DNA of 64,000 nt from Verticillium longisporum (taxonomy: Eukaryota; Ascomycota; Sordariomycetes; Glomerellales; Plectosphaerellaceae): assembly GCA_019188255.1 (NCBI GenBank), contig JAETXT010000002.1:4092001-4156000 (forward strand). The letters are read 5' to 3'. Below are positions 61,731 to 64,000 of this stretch, in pieces (position 1 is the stretch's first letter; the number at the start of each line of letters is the position of its first letter). The notes beneath the pieces are model-generated. The model did not search any database, was not told the origin of the DNA, and saw nothing but the letters and a program-made list of their open reading frames with translations. The position numbers were made by a program, and so were the translations under genes.

Positions 61731-63538
61731 TCAGCTGTGGTGGTCAACTAACGCCCGCTCCACCCTCTTTCCGACTCCGATGCTCCAGACGTCAACCTTG
61801 CGATGCCACAGGTTCGTAAGGTACAAAGTAACACTCAGCAGCACGACGTAGCCAATGGCGTATCCGCCGGCCCTGCCGAACCTGTCGAACAGGCGCGGCA
61901 TGATCCAGAACCCGAGGCTGTGTAGGACAGGTCCGTGGACGAGGTAGAGGGAGAAGCTGACGCGACCGAGATACTGTGGCAGCCGGGACTCGAGGAGGCG
62001 GCGCAGAAGCGGGCTGCGCAGGACGCACCAGAGCAGCAGCAGGGCGCCGAGGGACTGGTAGACCATCCAGCCGGCGAGGGGCACGTAGTAGCGCGGCACC
62101 CAGGTGGACATGTACTGGAAGCCCGGAGTGTACTCGGCGGCCGCGTCGGGGTAGGAGAGGAGGTAGAGAGAGGCGAGGACGGCGAGCCAGCGGAGGGCGC
62201 GCCTGCTGCCGGGGGATTGCTGCTGGTGGTGCTGCTGCGCGTGCCGTGATAATGGAAGGCGGGTGTCCGCTGCGCGAATGTCGAGCTCAGACATCAGGGT
62301 GCCGCCAAGGAAGGTGGCCATGTCCCAGCGGCCCATCTGGAGGCAGTAGGCTGTGAGGACAGCGGCCAGGGCGTGACGGGCTTTGGGCTTGAATGCAACC
62401 GTGGCGAGGAGGAAGATGTACACGAACATTGAGCCGCGAAGTTCCATTGGGATGGTGAAGGTGTGGGGGTCGTAGCGGGGGTGGTAGTGGCCAAAGTTGA
62501 AGGGGTTGGCCCACTCTGCGTAGGCGCGAGTGAAGTTCTGAATGGCGTAGGTCATGTTGTCGTGGATGAAGGGGTGCTCCTCCCACGAACCGCCTAATTG
62601 GACCCAGGTGGCGGGCTCAGAGACGTTGGTGATGTTGGTGAGATCGATGGGGGCCGGGTTGAAGTAAGGGGCCACCCAGGGAAGGGGGCCAGAGACTCGA
62701 CGGCGCGGGAGATGTTGAGGGCGTCGAGCTCCTCGAGGCGGGCGCGGCGGTAGACGGTAGAGGGACCAACGTTCTTGGAGGTCACGTTGAGACAGATTGT
62801 GTCGGTCCAGGTGGTGAGGTTGCCAAGGTACAGCGAATTCTGCAGATGCAAGAACTCAGCGACGCCGTCAGCGCCTGCGACGGGGTGCGTCATGTTGGCG
62901 CAGGGAACCTTGAGCGTGGGAACGCTGGCCATGGTCACGGTGCCGTTAATGTAGACCGAGTCGCGGCCCTTGTATACTGCATCCTCTGAGCGGAAAACAC
63001 CGACCTGGGCGAGGATGGCGACGATGAACATGCTGATGGTAGGTGGGATGTAGAGGCGGAAAACACGGCGGAAAACAGCTGAAGCGATGCTTTGGTACGC
63101 GGCTTCAGTGCGGCGCTCGTGAATTGATCGGAGGATATGGCGGCACACGACGTAGCCTGAGATGGCAAAGAAGATGGCGACCATGGGGTGGCCGCGATGA
63201 AGCAGGCAAACGATGGGCAGTGTGGCCCACGATGTGTATGGTTCTGGCGAGTGAGGCGGCATCGCACCGTACCCCAGCATGATGAGAGGTGTCCATGGCC
63301 ATAGGAAGTGGTAGTTGAAGACGAGCAGACATGCGATTCCCCGCAAGCCGTCGAGGCTTCGGATCTTGTCGCTGGCGTTCCTCATGGCGCCAGGGACGGC
63401 GTTTGAGGGTTTCTCATGGTCATCCAGTGACGCATTGGCATTGCTGATACTGCGATTGTGAGAGGACCAAGGCAGTGACGGCTCCGGCCCGTCGGGCGCC
63501 TGTGCATGTGAGGGCTCATCCCGATCGCTTGAGGGCAT
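61731..63538 (-). CDS. Membrane acyltransferase family 3, one frame break
   Basis: Integral membrane enzyme that transfers acyl groups, often to sugars or secreted compounds. Single exon from ATG 63538 (MPSSDRDEPSHAQAPDG) to 61731, about 602 aa after allowing one base. Family signatures: IRSLDGLRGIACLLVFNYHF at the first membrane helix, AIFFAISGYVVCRHI near helix 3, FRLYIPPTISMFIVAILAQV, and C-terminal helices including LGRVSFSLYLVHGPVLHSLG. An extracellular-type loop of about 120 residues with N-glycosylation sequons (NGTV, NMTH, NLTT, NVTS) sits in the middle. The frame slips by one missing base at the G run 62684-62688 (C on the coding strand), within that loop. Acceptor unknown. Confidence 0.9.
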
Positions 63539-63940
63539 TTGGCCTCGTGGTATGTGGTCGTCGTGGAAAGTATTCGGCCCGCATGCGATGCGCTTGTCGA
63601 TGCTATCTCGGATCAGGTCGAATGAAGGTCGACAAGACGATGCAAAATCGTGGCAGGAAGGAATCGTTCAGCGTTCAGCGACGTAAGCTCCAAAAGCTAC
63701 GCCAGCGGCAAGTAGCTACTAAGCAGCAGCAGATGCTGCGGCAGCAGCAAACGGCATGGCCCCTGCCGAGCTGAAACATATTGGGGGTACGACGCTTACC
63801 TAAGTCGCACGGAAACAGGCAGCAGAGGGGCAGGGCAGGTAGTAATGACGTATAGCATCGCTCCTACCGACTCAGGGTCTGTCCGTGTCACTCTAAAAAT
63901 TTACAACCCCCGACCCTACCAGTCGCGGGGTTATAGCTTA
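63539..63940. other. Upstream flank of the acyltransferase
   Basis: CAG-rich sequence near 63722-63750 and no recognisable gene. Confidence 0.4.
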
Positions 63941-64000
63941 CAGGGGGGTGTCTAAAGTTCAACCCGACCAATTCGGAGAAAGCTCGGAGCGATAGTTAGT
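63941..64000 (+). mobile_element. Possible terminal inverted repeat of a DNA transposon, cut by the window edge
   Basis: A TA dinucleotide at 63939-63940 is followed by CAGGGGGGTGTCTAAAG at 63941. A TA target followed by CAGGGGG... resembles the ends of fungal Tc1/mariner/pogo elements. Only one end would be in the window and no transposase is visible, so this is a weak call. Confidence 0.22.

Overview
This window is nuclear DNA from a filamentous ascomycete, most likely a Sordariomycete and probably Hypocreales. I infer this from the short spliceosomal introns (about 45-100 nt, GTRNGT donors, CTRAC branch sites), the gene density of about one per 2.6 kb, and a fungal gene set: ApsB/Mto1-type microtubule organiser, QDE-2-class Argonaute, ENA Na+ pump, CBM1 cellulase, GH18 chitinase and a Zn2Cys6 regulator. 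Exon boundaries below were worked out by hand from splice signals and reading-frame continuity. The species cannot be named from the sequence.

Layout. 0.5-3.1 kb: RasGAP (-). 3.1-8.5 kb: a long stretch with no recognisable gene. 8.5-18.2 kb: peroxiredoxin, ApsB/Mto1, a DUF1993 protein and a Mn-type superoxide dismutase (all +). 18.5-25.1 kb: ENA-type P-ATPase and an MFS sugar transporter (both -). 26-38.9 kb: an intracellular GH5 glycosidase (+), a Zn2Cys6 regulator (-), a DUF6594 membrane protein (-), a CBM1-GH5-X2 cellulase (-), a 94-aa MRX7-like protein with an 18-nt microexon (-) and a GH18 chitinase (+). 39-41.1 kb: divergent ubiquitin-S27a (-) and ribosomal protein S26 (+). 41.4-50.2 kb: a secreted orphan protein (-), then divergent SMC4 (-) and an ELYS-type nucleoporin (+). 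51.4-56.3 kb: a deaminase (+), then a cytochrome P450 (-) divergent from a cytochrome b5-b5 reductase fusion (+). 56.8 kb: tRNA-Pro(UGG) with a 12-nt intron. 58.2-63.5 kb: Argonaute (+) convergent with a membrane acyltransferase (-).

Functional links. Three head-to-head pairs may share promoters: ubiquitin-S27a/S26 (translation), SMC4/ELYS (mitotic chromosome and nuclear envelope), and P450/b5-b5R (a possible self-contained electron-transfer module). The 23-39 kb part is enriched in sugar uptake and polysaccharide hydrolysis, but it is a loose neighbourhood and not a proven cluster.

Data quality. Ten reading-frame breaks in eight otherwise well-conserved genes all fall in or next to mononucleotide runs, nearly always as one or two bases too few. 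One of them breaks ubiquitin, whose sequence is essentially invariant. These are therefore most likely consensus errors, and the genes should not be called pseudogenes on this evidence. One different lesion, an in-frame TGA at the exon 1/intron 1 junction of the intracellular GH5 gene, is not in a homopolymer and deserves its own check.
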